In this document: positions 35,063-46,800 of the stretch, piece after piece
Layout: every line of letters begins with the position of its first letter
Position numbering within the stretch: the stretch's first letter is position 1
IMG/VR virus record: IMGVR_UViG_3300034284_001491
Location: 20,462 to 84,461 of that record
DNA length: 64,000 bases
Direction: 5' to 3' (one strand)
Source of the DNA: a virus
Position numbers and translations under genes: made by a program
The notes under the pieces: generated by a model
What the model was told of the DNA's origin: nothing
Databases searched by the model: none
The model's input: the letters and a program-made list of their open reading frames with translations, nothing else

Positions 35063-37762
35063 ATGGCAACCTATTTACCGAATGTAACAGATATAATTCC
35101 AGAGTATAAACCGTTTACTCCAAACTTTCAATTCTATAATCAAGTATTGCAAATAAAAAATTCGCAATATCAACAAGGTTATAAAAAAATAAGTGGATTA
35201 TATAACACTCTTCTTAATTCTCCTATGACAAGAGATGAAAATATTGAAAGAAGAGATAAATATTTCAAAGATATTGAAGGAGAAATTAAAAAAATTTCTG
35301 GACTTGATTTATCTCTACCACAAAATGTAAGTGCTGCTGGTGAAATATTTAAACCATTTTATGAAGATCAAGATATTAAAACTGATATGTATGTCACTAA
35401 ATCAGCAAGAGATTCAATGACAGCACATGAAATTTTAAAAAATTGTGTTGGTAAAGATTGTGGTGAAGCAAAAGCTTGGGAAGACGGTATAAAAGCAGTG
35501 AATTATAAACTTCAAGAGTTTAAGAATGCTTCAACAGAAGAAGCAAGAAACTTTGGTAAAATTGGGTATACACCATACGTTAAGTATGCAGATGATGTAG
35601 TAAAATTCTTAAAAGATAATAAGATTGAAATTACCCAAGAAACAAGAAATGGAAGATATAATATCACCACTACTAACGGTCCATTGCTTGAAGGTCCTTT
35701 ATATAATATGATTAAAACATTATATGAGGATGATATTAATGTACAAGAAATGTATAAAACAAAAGCATATGTGCAAAGAAAAGATTTTGCAACAGGTAGA
35801 GCTCAAGAATTTGGTGGTATAGAACAAGCAGAACAAGCTTATATATCTGATAAATTACAAACATATTCTGGTTTATTAGATAATCAAATTGAAGATGTAA
35901 ATACTCAATTAGAAATTTATACTGCACAAAAAGATGCATTATCTAAAAAATCAAAACTCAATACTAAACAACAAGAAAATTTAGCTCAATTAGAAACAGC
36001 AATTCCTTTATTAGAAAAAAGTTTAAGTTCATTACAATCAGCAAAAAGTAATTACGATAATGTAGATCAAGTGGATATCAATACTCTAAGATCTAGAGTG
36101 GATAATGTTACAAGTGGTGTTTTGTTTGAAGGTGATATAAAAGGAATGGCAAAAGATTTTTCAAAGATTGGATTTAAACAAACATTTGAAGAAGATAAAT
36201 ATGCACTTGAAGCATATAGAAGTTCTTTAGATTTTAATAAAAGTGTAGCTTTAGCAAAAATTAAAGCTGGTATAGATTTACAAACTTTTAAAATTAAAGA
36301 AGATTATAAAGCACAAAAAGAATTTGAGAAAGAATTTAAATTAAGAGGAGGAGAGGATCCATTAAGTATTAATGCCACAGAAACTACTGCAGAAAATGTA
36401 GAAAAAGTGAATGCTTGGCAATATAATATGGAGACAGCTAGTAGTGTTAATAGGCAATACACTGATGGATTAAAATCTACATTAAATAATATTTACTTAG
36501 CATTAAAATCAGATGGTGGTGCAGAAGCTAATGCTTTATTAAAGCAAATATTTGCTAATAACAAGGGTGTAATTGGTGATGATAAAAACTATTTTGGATA
36601 TGATGAAAATAAAGGATATCCAATACATCAAACATATTGGCAACAAGCACAAAAATTTTTATCTAAATCTGAAAACTTTAAAGGATTAATTAATTCTAAT
36701 GCAGAACAATCACTTAAAATGTTAGAATTAAAAGTGGCTGCTGCTACAAAACTTGGATTTGAAAATAATTCTAAAGTTAGAAATGCATTATTAGCTGGTG
36801 ATGATCTTGGTGATGATGAGAAAGCAGATTTAAGAACAATGATGAAAACAGATGGTTCAGTGTTATCAAGAGAACAATTTATAAATGCAACAAAAGATAG
36901 ATATGATGCTGAAGATGCAGGTGAAGCATATGATGATTTATTAGAAGCATATAAAACTCAGTATGCTAATCCAGAAGCACCAGAAGGATTAAGAACTAAA
37001 ATGTTTATTGGTGGTCCATTTGAAGATAGAACAGGTGCTGTTGGTATTAAACCAGGTATTGTTTCTGCAGATCCATTAAGAAATTTATCAGATAATTTTT
37101 CATTAGTGAATTCTGTTTTATCAAATGGTATGAATTCTGGTGAATTTGCTGATGAAGAAACTAAATCTTTATTTAAAGAACTATATAGAGATTTTAACAC
37201 TTATCTAGATATTAAAAAAGAAAATCCAAATAGAGCTGCATTAACAATGCAATATGAAGCAGTTTCAGATAAAGAAGGTTATGCAAAAGTCACTTTAAAT
37301 CCAAGCAGAGAATGGTTGGAAAAAACATTAGTGGGAGGAGACAAGAAAGAAGAAGCTGCTAAATTCAAACAATATGAAAATGGAATATCTTTTTATATTC
37401 CAGATGAAAAAGTTCAAAACAGTTTTGATTCACAAATCAAAGGATTTGGTGATTTAATTCTTGAAGCAAATGGTGGATCAATAAGTATTGGGGATGATAA
37501 AGATCCAGAAAATGGCGGATCTATAAAAATTACAAAAAATGGTGATGCTTTAACTGTAAATAGTAAAAACATTAAAGTTAATCCAAATACTGGTGATGCA
37601 TATTTTACTCCTACAATTACAACCAGTGGTTTTGGACTTGATCCAGAAGATATTATTCAGGAAGCAATGAAAACAGTGTATGAAAGTAAAAGTACATATG
37701 CTAGAATTTTAGAACAATTCGATATAAAAAATAAAGAACTATTAGGTAAAGAAGGTAAATAA
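35063..37762 (+). CDS. Helical internal virion / cargo protein (899 aa)
   Basis: An 899-residue, almost wholly helical protein beginning MATYLPNVTDIIPEYKPFTP. This resembles the N-terminal region of crAss-like cargo proteins that also start with a proline-rich strand and then a long helix set. Residues about 240-345 and 440-560 look like coiled coils rich in Gln, Lys and Glu. No membrane segment or catalytic motif is visible. Its stop overlaps the next start (TAATG), so it is made together with the nuclease/P-loop protein. It is likely packed in the capsid or tail and ejected with the DNA, possibly as a carrier for the enzymatic giants (inference). Confidence 0.55.
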   Translation: MATYLPNVTDIIPEYKPFTPNFQFYNQVLQIKNSQYQQGYKKISGLYNTLLNSPMTRDENIERRDKYFKDIEGEIKKISGLDLSLPQNVSAAGEIFKPFYEDQDIKTDMYVTKSARDSMTAHEILKNCVGKDCGEAKAWEDGIKAVNYKLQEFKNASTEEARNFGKIGYTPYVKYADDVVKFLKDNKIEITQETRNGRYNITTTNGPLLEGPLYNMIKTLYEDDINVQEMYKTKAYVQRKDFATGRAQEFGGIEQAEQAYISDKLQTYSGLLDNQIEDVNTQLEIYTAQKDALSKKSKLNTKQQENLAQLETAIPLLEKSLSSLQSAKSNYDNVDQVDINTLRSRVDNVTSGVLFEGDIKGMAKDFSKIGFKQTFEEDKYALEAYRSSLDFNKSVALAKIKAGIDLQTFKIKEDYKAQKEFEKEFKLRGGEDPLSINATETTAENVEKVNAWQYNMETASSVNRQYTDGLKSTLNNIYLALKSDGGAEANALLKQIFANNKGVIGDDKNYFGYDENKGYPIHQTYWQQAQKFLSKSENFKGLINSNAEQSLKMLELKVAAATKLGFENNSKVRNALLAGDDLGDDEKADLRTMMKTDGSVLSREQFINATKDRYDAEDAGEAYDDLLEAYKTQYANPEAPEGLRTKMFIGGPFEDRTGAVGIKPGIVSADPLRNLSDNFSLVNSVLSNGMNSGEFADEETKSLFKELYRDFNTYLDIKKENPNRAALTMQYEAVSDKEGYAKVTLNPSREWLEKTLVGGDKKEEAAKFKQYENGISFYIPDEKVQNSFDSQIKGFGDLILEANGGSISIGDDKDPENGGSIKITKNGDALTVNSKNIKVNPNTGDAYFTPTITTSGFGLDPEDIIQEAMKTVYESKSTYARILEQFDIKNKELLGKEGK

Positions 37763-40700
37763 TGGAAAATATTCTTGATAGCACCCAGGGTAGTATATCT
37801 CCAGAATTATTTGACTTTTATGATAAGTCTTTTATGGTTAATGGAGATCCTAATCTAGAAAATATATTACCATCTTCTAATCCTGATAATAATACTGGAG
37901 ATAACGTTAATAATTTAATTACACAATTAAATAATAACAATAAAGTATTTCAAAATAGAGTAACGAATATTCAAGATAGTTTTAATGATCCATTCAAAGA
38001 AGTGAAGATGTATGGTTTTAATCCTTCATTTAAAGGATTAAACATGGATCGTTATGATGATAAAGAATTAGGATTTGATCCATTTAGGGATAATGAAAAA
38101 TTCTATAATGAAAACACTTCCATATTTTATGATTATGGAAGAGCTTTTAATGGAATGGGTAGATTGGCTGCAGGTGCCTTTGTTGATAGTGCCACTAGTT
38201 TAGGTAGAATGATACAAGGAGATTTTGATGTATCTCCTGAATTTGCTTTAGATAGTGAAAGAATCATGGCAGAAACCATGTCTACAAAAAGTGGGTTTTT
38301 ACCTGGTGTAGCTAATTTTATGGTTAACACAGGATTCACTGTAGGTATGTTAGCCGAAATGGTAGTAGAAGAAGGCTTGATTGCAGGAGCATCATTATTA
38401 CTAGCTCCAGAATCAGGAGGAGCTTCACTTGGTGGTGGTGCATATTTAGCAGCATTAAGAGCTCAAATGGGTGCAACAAGAATTGCATCTGCTTGGAAAG
38501 GAATGGGAGCTTTAAAAAAAGCACTTACAAATCTTGATGATGTAAATGAAGCAAGAAGATATTTTACACAATTTGGAAAAGGAACAGTAGACTTTTTAAA
38601 TCCATTACGTAATACAACAGATTTATTTGCTGATGGAAATAAACTAAAAGGTTTAGGTCAAATGGCTGCAGTATCTAAAGGATTTGGTGCATTCTTTAGA
38701 GATGTAAGAGATATAAATAGATCTTTATCTGAAGCTAGATTAGAAGGTGGTTTTGTTCAAAACAAGATGTTTGAAGATCTTGTTAATGAACATATTGAAA
38801 GAACAGGTAAAGAACCAACAGAATCAGAGTTACAAGGAATTAAAAATATGGCTCATACTGCAGGTATGACCACACAACTTATAAATCTACCGGTTATTCA
38901 TTATACAAATAATATAGCATTTGGTAATCTAAGTAGACCACTAACAAAATTTATTGGTGGAGCAAATGATCTAAGATTCTTAAAAGGTAAATTTGGATGG
39001 GTGGGAGATACCTTCCAAGAATTAGATAAAGGATTTATACAATCTACTAGAAGATCTTTAAATCCAAGAAACATTAGTAGGAATAGTTTAAACTATTTTT
39101 CTGCAAATCTAGCAGAAGGTTTACAAGAAGTGTTTCAAGAAGCTACAGCAGTAGCAACAGAAGACTATTATAAAAATCTATACTTTAACGAAAACAGTAT
39201 AGCCAGAAAAATGAATGAATTAAGTTGGCTAGATAGTTATGGAAAAGGTATAGGGGCACAAATGAGTGGACAAGGTCTTGAAGTATTTGCTTCTGGATTC
39301 TTTATGGGAGGTCTGATGAATACGGTTTCTAAAAATCTATTCAAAACAATTGATTATGTACATGAATCAGTTAATGATAGAAGATTAGAAGCAAGAGCTA
39401 AAAAAGATCCCGAATTTAAGATTGAATATGAAAAACAAAAAGCAGATAAGCAACAAAGAATAACGCAAGCTAAAAAAGATCTAGTGGAAGGTATTAATGC
39501 TTTATACCAAGACCCTAATAAACTATTTGCACCAGACTTAGAAAACTTAACTGCACAAGAAATATTAGATAGAAAAATTAGAGCAGCAGGTGCAAATAAT
39601 GATCGTAAATTCTTAATTGATTTTACAGATGAATCATTCTTTAAACATGTTGAAACTGCTTTACGTGTTGGTAAATTTGAATCATTAATAGATAGAATTG
39701 AAGGAAGATTAAAATTAAATGATGATGAATTAGCTCAAGCAATGAATGTCAAAGATGGTGCTGCTGCAAGAGCTAGATTAGAAGTATCAATTGATAGAGC
39801 TAAAGAAATAAAAAGAAGATTTGATTTAGCTCCTAAGAATCCTATAGATCTATCAAAATTTAATTCTAGTTTTTTTAATAAAAATAAAGCCACTGAAGAA
39901 GAATATTATCAAGCAAGAATATACAGTAAAGCATTTGACGATGCTGTGAATGATATGATATTTTCTCAAGTTTCTTTTGATAGAAAACTTGAAAGAATGA
40001 GAAATATAACTGGTGACTTTGCTAAGATTAATATACTGGCAGATGCACCTGCAGCACCATTAATGCATTTATTTGGTGCATCTAATATGATGACTGAGAT
40101 TGAGTTATTGATGTCTGAAATCCAAGCACTAGATCCAACTGATGAAAAGAATAAAAAGACAATTGAAGAAAAAACTTCATTATTAAATAAACTAAATACT
40201 TTAGCTGAAACAATAGATGACTTCACTGAATATGATCGTGAAACCAGAACAAATGAAGAAATGGCTGGTGATGATATTCAGAATCCAAAGTATGCAGAAG
40301 CAATTAGAAAAGCTTTTGGAGAATACATGGAAGAATATGCTAAAGTAAATAAGACATATATTAAAGCAGATAATTTAGATAATGCATTTGATTTATTATA
40401 TGATTATTATAGACTAGATGTTGATGCAGATAGATTAAGTAAATCTGTAGCTGTTGTATCTTCTCCAAGTTTTATTAATGATGAAGCATCAAGAAAGTTT
40501 AGAGCATTAAAGAATACATATGATAATCGTAAATCATACATTCAAAAATCTGTAGATAAATTTTTTGAATTAATAGGATTAAATGATGTATTCTCTAAAT
40601 TAAAAGATTTAGATGTTGCAGTACATCCGCAAGAAGCATTAGCCTTTAATCTAGCTCAAGGAAATTATAAAATCAAAAGATTTGTTAATGCTAAGACATT

Positions 40701-43700
40701 AGAAGAAATAAAAGAATCTGATCCATTAATGGAAAAGATTAAAAATATAATGTCAGATTATGAGCAAACAATTGGTATAAAGGAAAAAGAAGAGGCTAAA
40801 GCTAAAGCTGAAGAAGAAAAGAAAAAAGAGGAGGAAGCTAAAAAAGAAGCAGAGGAGGAAAAGAAAGCTGCACAAAAAGTTGAAACAGATGTACTTGCAG
40901 GTCTTGATAGTAAAACAATTAAAGAATTAAGAGATGCTTATAATGATATTGAAAGAGATGATAAAGAATCATTTGAAGAATTCTTAGATTCTCCTCAAGC
41001 ACAAAGAATTATAGCTGCAGCTAAACGTGGTAAAGAACCTGAAGAAAAATCAGGTAAACAACCACCTCCTACATCTACAGAAAAAGTACCATTTAATGGA
41101 ATTGAAACTACTGAGTTTAATATTCCAGGAGTTAGTATGGAAGGATTTACTATTGATGGTAATTATTATAATGTATTGAGTCATTACGGTAGAGCTAAAA
41201 CATTAGTAAATATTAATGGTGTTATAGTACCTTTTTATCTAACATCTGGATCAGGTGGAAAAGGTCTTATACCTGGTTGGTATCCTTTTGGAGGAATTGG
41301 TGAAGATGGTTGGCTAAATAAAACAGGAAAAGCTGATATGGAATCTTATTACTCAAGACTTATTGGTCAAGAGAATGCTGATTTACTTAAAGCTGTAGCT
41401 GCTAAACTTAATGAACAGTATGGTACAGATCCTGAAGTTTTTAAAAATCCAGATGCAGATCCTACAACAACAGAAAAACCTATAAGTAGTTTATCAGATA
41501 AAACAGAAGAATACATTAATAGTAAACTTCCTTTTACACCAACATCTAATCGAACTGCAGAGACACTCAAAAACTTTGAAAGTAATATGACAAAGTTGGG
41601 AGAAGCTCTTACTAATGCAAGAACTACTACTCCTACCTCTACGGAAGCAGCTCCTACTACTACAGATCCTAAATCTGATATAGAAAGAAGAAAAAAAGAA
41701 TCTTTAAATTCTATTGTAGAAAGTTACGATAAAGGAACTGATTTAACTATAGGTAAAGCAATAATTACTAAATCAGATGGCACTAAAGAATCAATATCTG
41801 ATTTAAAAGATGTTGTTACAACTGGAGATCCATTTCAAAGATTAAAAGATAAAATAGAAGCCATATATAAACAAGAATTAGATGCTTTAGAAGGTAAAGG
41901 TACTAAAGTAGAAACAAATCTTAGTGCTAATATTGATCCTCCTAATGAAGGAGTAGAAGAAGAATTAACTCCTGAAGAATTAGATATACTTACAGATTTA
42001 GAACCTAAATCACCATTCTCAGAATTAGATCCTCTATATTCTGCAGATGAATTTATTCTAACAGAAGATGGTAAATTCTATTTTAATCAAAACAATCCTA
42101 AACAAAAAGCAAAACGTGTATCAGAATTAAAACCTGAATTTAAAAAAACACCAAGTAATAAAATTCAAGTTGAAATTGCTGCAGAAAGAGGAAATATAAT
42201 TGACTTTTTGATTAGAAGATTTTTTGAAAATAGACTAACAGCAGATAATGTTGATAATGCAGCAGCAGCATATAGAAAAGCATATGGAAAAAGAAAATTA
42301 AATTTTGATCCAAATTTCTTTACAGATCTATATAAAAACTTTGAGACAATTAAATCAGAATTTGATTCAAAGGGTTGGACTATTGTATCTAATTTACCAA
42401 CACTATTTGGTGTATTAGGTAAAGATCTTTATGCTGGAACTACAGATTTATTAGCAAAAGATAAAGATGGTAATTATTTTATAATTGACCTTAAGACATC
42501 TAGTCAAAGTCGTAGAAATGATTATGAAAAACAATTACTTGGTGAAAGTAATTACGGATATAGCACTGCTGATAGAATTCAACAGAATGCATATAGAGAA
42601 CTTCTTAAACAAAGAACTGGTATTGAGGTAAAAGGATTATATATCCTACCTATAATTATAGAAGGTCAAGTTGGAAAAATATCTGGTAAATTTACATCTA
42701 GTAGAATTGATAGTTCTCCCACTGAAGGAAATCTATTACAGATAGATATGTCTAAAACTATCTATGAGATAGTTCCAGATAAATTTACATTTCCAGAAAC
42801 TAATGTTCCAGAATTTCCTGTATCTAATTTAATTGTTGGTAAGATTGTATATGCATCACCTGGTTTAGGTAAATCTAGATTAGTATCACAATATCCTAAT
42901 CAATTTGCTGATATGGATCAATTACTTGCTGATGAATTTAATGCAGCAGGCTACACTGGATTTACAGCAGATAATGTAGGATCTAAAGTATTTGAATTAT
43001 ATAAAGGACAAGACTTTGATTCTATAGATGAGATAGTAAATAATATCTATAGAAAAGCATTTGATAGAGCGAGAGAAATGACTAAAACTGGTGTTACAGT
43101 TTTAACAGGTAGTAGTAGATTCCTCTCAGGAAGAGGAAGTAATAGATATGTAGATGTTGCAATTAAAGCAGATTCTGATACTCTTATAAAAGATCAGATG
43201 AAAGCTAAAAATCCAACTATGTCTGAATCAGAAATTGATAGTCTAGTTAGTAGAGTTAGACAAACTGAGGATAAAGCAAAAATATTAATTGAAGTGGATA
43301 ATGCAGGTTTCTTAAACTTTATACAAGGAAACATTAATCTATCTCCATTAATTGCAAAAGCTAATTCAAATAAAGAAATAATGGCAATTGAAAAGTTAAT
43401 TCCAATCACTGTTTCTGATGAAGATTTAGCTAACTTTACTGCAAAGAATAAACTAATGCAAGACAGGCAAAAAATGTTTAAAGAACTTCAGCCTGGAGAT
43501 TTAGTTGAACTAAGTATAAATGATGGTAAAAATACTGTTACATTATCTGTAGAAAGATTAGTACCATATGCTAATGGAAAAAACAATAAAGTGATGTTTA
43601 TGCCAAATAGTAATAACATTAAAGAACTAATTCCCACTAATTCATTTTCAATTGTATCCGTGACAAAAGCAGGAATCAAACCATCTGAAGTTGAGGTATC

Positions 43701-43863
43701 TCCAGAAGCAAATCAAAATGCTAAAGATAATATTAATAAAATGGATGACTTTACTTCTGAAACAGATAGATTAAAAAAGCTTCTTAAAGAAGATTTTAAT
43801 GAAGATGATCTATTTAGTGGTGCAGAAGATCCAAATAATTGTAATTTAATAAATCCAGAATAA
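37762..43863 (+). CDS. Giant virion protein with PD-(D/E)xK nuclease and P-loop domains (2033 aa)
   Basis: Residues 178-237 are hydrophobic and glycine/alanine-rich (MLAEMVVEEGLIAGASLLLA) and might insert in membranes. Residues 1009-1042 are a Glu/Lys coiled coil. Residues about 1470-1650 form a RecB/Cas4-like nuclease: E1475 in a helix, GTTD with D1562, D1576-L-K1578 in IIDLKTSS, and Q1607 ... Y1611 (QQNAYRELL), the usual Q-x3-Y helper. Residues 1694-1850 follow as a P-loop domain with Walker A ASPGLGKS (K1704, S1705) and a kinase-like layout. The gene ends directly before the RNA polymerase gene. It is probably ejected into the host, where the nuclease could act on host or competitor DNA. 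The nuclease call is good; target and role are inferred. Confidence 0.75.
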   Translation: MENILDSTQGSISPELFDFYDKSFMVNGDPNLENILPSSNPDNNTGDNVNNLITQLNNNNKVFQNRVTNIQDSFNDPFKEVKMYGFNPSFKGLNMDRYDDKELGFDPFRDNEKFYNENTSIFYDYGRAFNGMGRLAAGAFVDSATSLGRMIQGDFDVSPEFALDSERIMAETMSTKSGFLPGVANFMVNTGFTVGMLAEMVVEEGLIAGASLLLAPESGGASLGGGAYLAALRAQMGATRIASAWKGMGALKKALTNLDDVNEARRYFTQFGKGTVDFLNPLRNTTDLFADGNKLKGLGQMAAVSKGFGAFFRDVRDINRSLSEARLEGGFVQNKMFEDLVNEHIERTGKEPTESELQGIKNMAHTAGMTTQLINLPVIHYTNNIAFGNLSRPLTKFIGGANDLRFLKGKFGWVGDTFQELDKGFIQSTRRSLNPRNISRNSLNYFSANLAEGLQEVFQEATAVATEDYYKNLYFNENSIARKMNELSWLDSYGKGIGAQMSGQGLEVFASGFFMGGLMNTVSKNLFKTIDYVHESVNDRRLEARAKKDPEFKIEYEKQKADKQQRITQAKKDLVEGINALYQDPNKLFAPDLENLTAQEILDRKIRAAGANNDRKFLIDFTDESFFKHVETALRVGKFESLIDRIEGRLKLNDDELAQAMNVKDGAAARARLEVSIDRAKEIKRRFDLAPKNPIDLSKFNSSFFNKNKATEEEYYQARIYSKAFDDAVNDMIFSQVSFDRKLERMRNITGDFAKINILADAPAAPLMHLFGASNMMTEIELLMSEIQALDPTDEKNKKTIEEKTSLLNKLNTLAETIDDFTEYDRETRTNEEMAGDDIQNPKYAEAIRKAFGEYMEEYAKVNKTYIKADNLDNAFDLLYDYYRLDVDADRLSKSVAVVSSPSFINDEASRKFRALKNTYDNRKSYIQKSVDKFFELIGLNDVFSKLKDLDVAVHPQEALAFNLAQGNYKIKRFVNAKTLEEIKESDPLMEKIKNIMSDYEQTIGIKEKEEAKAKAEEEKKKEEEAKKEAEEEKKAAQKVETDVLAGLDSKTIKELRDAYNDIERDDKESFEEFLDSPQAQRIIAAAKRGKEPEEKSGKQPPPTSTEKVPFNGIETTEFNIPGVSMEGFTIDGNYYNVLSHYGRAKTLVNINGVIVPFYLTSGSGGKGLIPGWYPFGGIGEDGWLNKTGKADMESYYSRLIGQENADLLKAVAAKLNEQYGTDPEVFKNPDADPTTTEKPISSLSDKTEEYINSKLPFTPTSNRTAETLKNFESNMTKLGEALTNARTTTPTSTEAAPTTTDPKSDIERRKKESLNSIVESYDKGTDLTIGKAIITKSDGTKESISDLKDVVTTGDPFQRLKDKIEAIYKQELDALEGKGTKVETNLSANIDPPNEGVEEELTPEELDILTDLEPKSPFSELDPLYSADEFILTEDGKFYFNQNNPKQKAKRVSELKPEFKKTPSNKIQVEIAAERGNIIDFLIRRFFENRLTADNVDNAAAAYRKAYGKRKLNFDPNFFTDLYKNFETIKSEFDSKGWTIVSNLPTLFGVLGKDLYAGTTDLLAKDKDGNYFIIDLKTSSQSRRNDYEKQLLGESNYGYSTADRIQQNAYRELLKQRTGIEVKGLYILPIIIEGQVGKISGKFTSSRIDSSPTEGNLLQIDMSKTIYEIVPDKFTFPETNVPEFPVSNLIVGKIVYASPGLGKSRLVSQYPNQFADMDQLLADEFNAAGYTGFTADNVGSKVFELYKGQDFDSIDEIVNNIYRKAFDRAREMTKTGVTVLTGSSRFLSGRGSNRYVDVAIKADSDTLIKDQMKAKNPTMSESEIDSLVSRVRQTEDKAKILIEVDNAGFLNFIQGNINLSPLIAKANSNKEIMAIEKLIPITVSDEDLANFTAKNKLMQDRQKMFKELQPGDLVELSINDGKNTVTLSVERLVPYANGKNNKVMFMPNSNNIKELIPTNSFSIVSVTKAGIKPSEVEVSPEANQNAKDNINKMDDFTSETDRLKKLLKEDFNEDDLFSGAEDPNNCNLINPE

Positions 43864-46800
43864 ATGGCTTGTTTAACACAAACACAAACTGATAATATAT
43901 TTAGACATGTAGGTTCTTATTTTAAATCATTAAAAGATCCTAAAGATTATAATCATCTTGACCATTTTAAATACCTATACAACTTAGGTGTTAATAAAGG
44001 TGTTAAACCAGAAACTAGTTTAAATTATGTACAAGTACTTCCAAATCTTGTAAATAAATATTTAACTATTACAAATACTAGAATTAGTAAAGAGGAAGCA
44101 ATTAAACTTACAAATCTTGCTTACGATTTTGAAGAGTTTAGTTTAGAACAGATTGCTGAATATATAGGGCAAATTAAACAACCAGATGTTGTTAGTACAG
44201 AAGAAGAACCTGTAATAAAAGAAGAAGAGATTGAAGCTAATGAATCTCTACCATTATATACAGCTTTAACATCTTTAGTGCTAAGTACAACACTAAATGA
44301 AAAACTAGATATAAATGAATTAGAAAAAGATCTAGATAAAGTATGGCATCACGAATTCAATAGAGAATTATTATCTAGAACTGTATCAGCTACAGAAGGT
44401 GCTTTTAATACCACATTGAATGGTCATAGAGGATTTAGATTAAAAGCAGTGAAGATGTCTTCTATTCCTTTTGATGAATTATATAATTCTATTAAAGGAG
44501 ATAGAAGTGAAGAAGAGGTGAAAGCTATTCTAGATAAGAATAATGCAATAGCTCTGGTAGTTACAGATAATGATGGTAATCTATTAAGATTTGATCAAAC
44601 TTACACTAAAAATCCTAATGGGAAATTAGTGTATTTTAATATGCGAGACACTAAATATGATTTACTTGATTCAACAGATGCTAGAGGTAGAATTCAATCT
44701 ATAGCTGATATAGCAAAAAATTATAATATAAGTGCTAAAGATGCTGAAGAGCAAATTAAAAAAGAAGTTGAGAAATTAAGAAATATTCAAAAAGCAGTGT
44801 TTGAAGATAAACCTGTTTTATTTGAAATTACTGGAGGAACAAAAGGATATATTCCCTCTATTGTAAGACCAACAGGTACCAAAGATTGGTATGGTATTGC
44901 TCCATCTACATATGGAGATATTGTTGATTCTTTTGGCATCACTCCTATTGAATTAGTTACAGAAGGTGAGTTTAAGGGAAAACTAATGGTTTACCTAAAT
45001 GAAGGTAAATTACCGGTGTTGCTATTAAATAGAAATATTACAGATGCAGAAGCATTAGAATATGCATCAGCTGTACATAAGTTTTTGAATGAAAATAATC
45101 ATTCTTCTGGAGCTGTAAATACAGCAGCTACATTCTTATCACAATATATTGCTTTTAATCAACCTGAAAAAGTAAGTCTTGAACAATTTCTATTTAATAA
45201 ACTAAATACTCCAGAAAGTATTGCTCAAATGATTGTTAAAAAACCTGATTCAAATTTCAATAGGTTTTTGACATACCAAGCAAATCAAAGTATTTATTAT
45301 ACAATTGCTGATGGTAGTATTAAACAAGCAACACTAAATGAATATCAAGATCAGTGGAGAGATAAACTAAGAACATTATTAGTGAAATCTCAGAATGGTA
45401 AGATTGAACAGTTTAGTTCTAGTTTATCTTTTGAACCTACTAGTGAGTCTAGAAATATAGTAAATGGTGTAGAGGAAGTTAAAGAAGAGAAGAAAAATAC
45501 AGCTATTATATTTGGTGGTGTTAGTCGTAATCTGGAAGACTTTCTTAAAGAAAGAAACATTACATCTGCTGCCACTAAAAAACAAATAGAAGAAGCATTT
45601 GAATGGTATAAATCAAGTCCTTTAAGTAAAGTAATACCGTTTACAACAATGTTTGATGTTGTTAATTCAACTGCTAAAGCATCTTTTGGTAAACAAGGTA
45701 TTAAATTATTTTTTGGAGCTAACTATACAGATTTATATCACGAATCTTGGCATGGATTCTCTCAGTTATTCTTAAGTAAAAGTGATAAAGTAAATCTATA
45801 TGAAGAACTTAGAAAGCTATCTGGATCATTTGTTTTACCAAATGGTGTTAGAGTAAATTATAAGGATGCTTCTTATAGACAACTTGAAGAAGTGTTGGCT
45901 GAAGATTTTAGATTATATAAGTTATCTGGAGGTAAAAAAGTATTAGGTCAAAGACCTATAAGAAATAAATTTTTTAGAGCAATTTTTGACTTCCTTAATT
46001 GGTTATTTGATGGTGTATCATTTAACCAAGCAAGAACTGATTTTAATTCAATTAAGAAAGTACACGATCTATTTAAGAAATTAGATATTGGTGATATTAA
46101 GGAATATAAAGCATCAGATAAAAATTCTTTATTTACATCATTAGCAAGTCCTATTGGTATATCAACAGATACACCATTAAATGAAACTGAATCAACAGAA
46201 GTGTCTGAATCTATGGATTCAATTATCTCTGATTTAATGTTCCAGTTTGCAGAACAAAATGGTGTAAGTATTTTTGGAGATTTTCTAGGATCAAAAAAAT
46301 CTATAAAGAATGTCTATGGTTTAATTAAAGAAACTTTAGAAAAGAAAGTTGATGAATTAAATGAAGATGTTGAAGCAAATGATAGAGCAATCTTTATTTT
46401 AAACACTGCTCTAAATAATTTTGGAAATATAGATGAGATTATTGATAAAGGTAATTTAGAAGGAGATACAACTATACAATATCATCTTAGAAGATCTAAA
46501 GTTCTAGATTTTAAGAATAAAGAATTTGATGATGAAAATAAAGAAGAGTCAAGTGATTTTGTTACAAAGAAAGATCAAGCTGACCAAGGAGAACTTTCAT
46601 TTGAAGAACTAGCTAATGAAAAAGTGTTATTCTTAATTAGAACATTAAAAGCTTATAAATTAGAAAATGGTAAATATGTTCCTGAAAAGAATAATCTAGG
46701 ATTTTCTAAACTCACCAATTATAGAAAGACATTAGGCAATGTTATAAATATTGTCTCTAATAATACCGGAGCAATTTCAATTTATAATAAACTTAATGAA

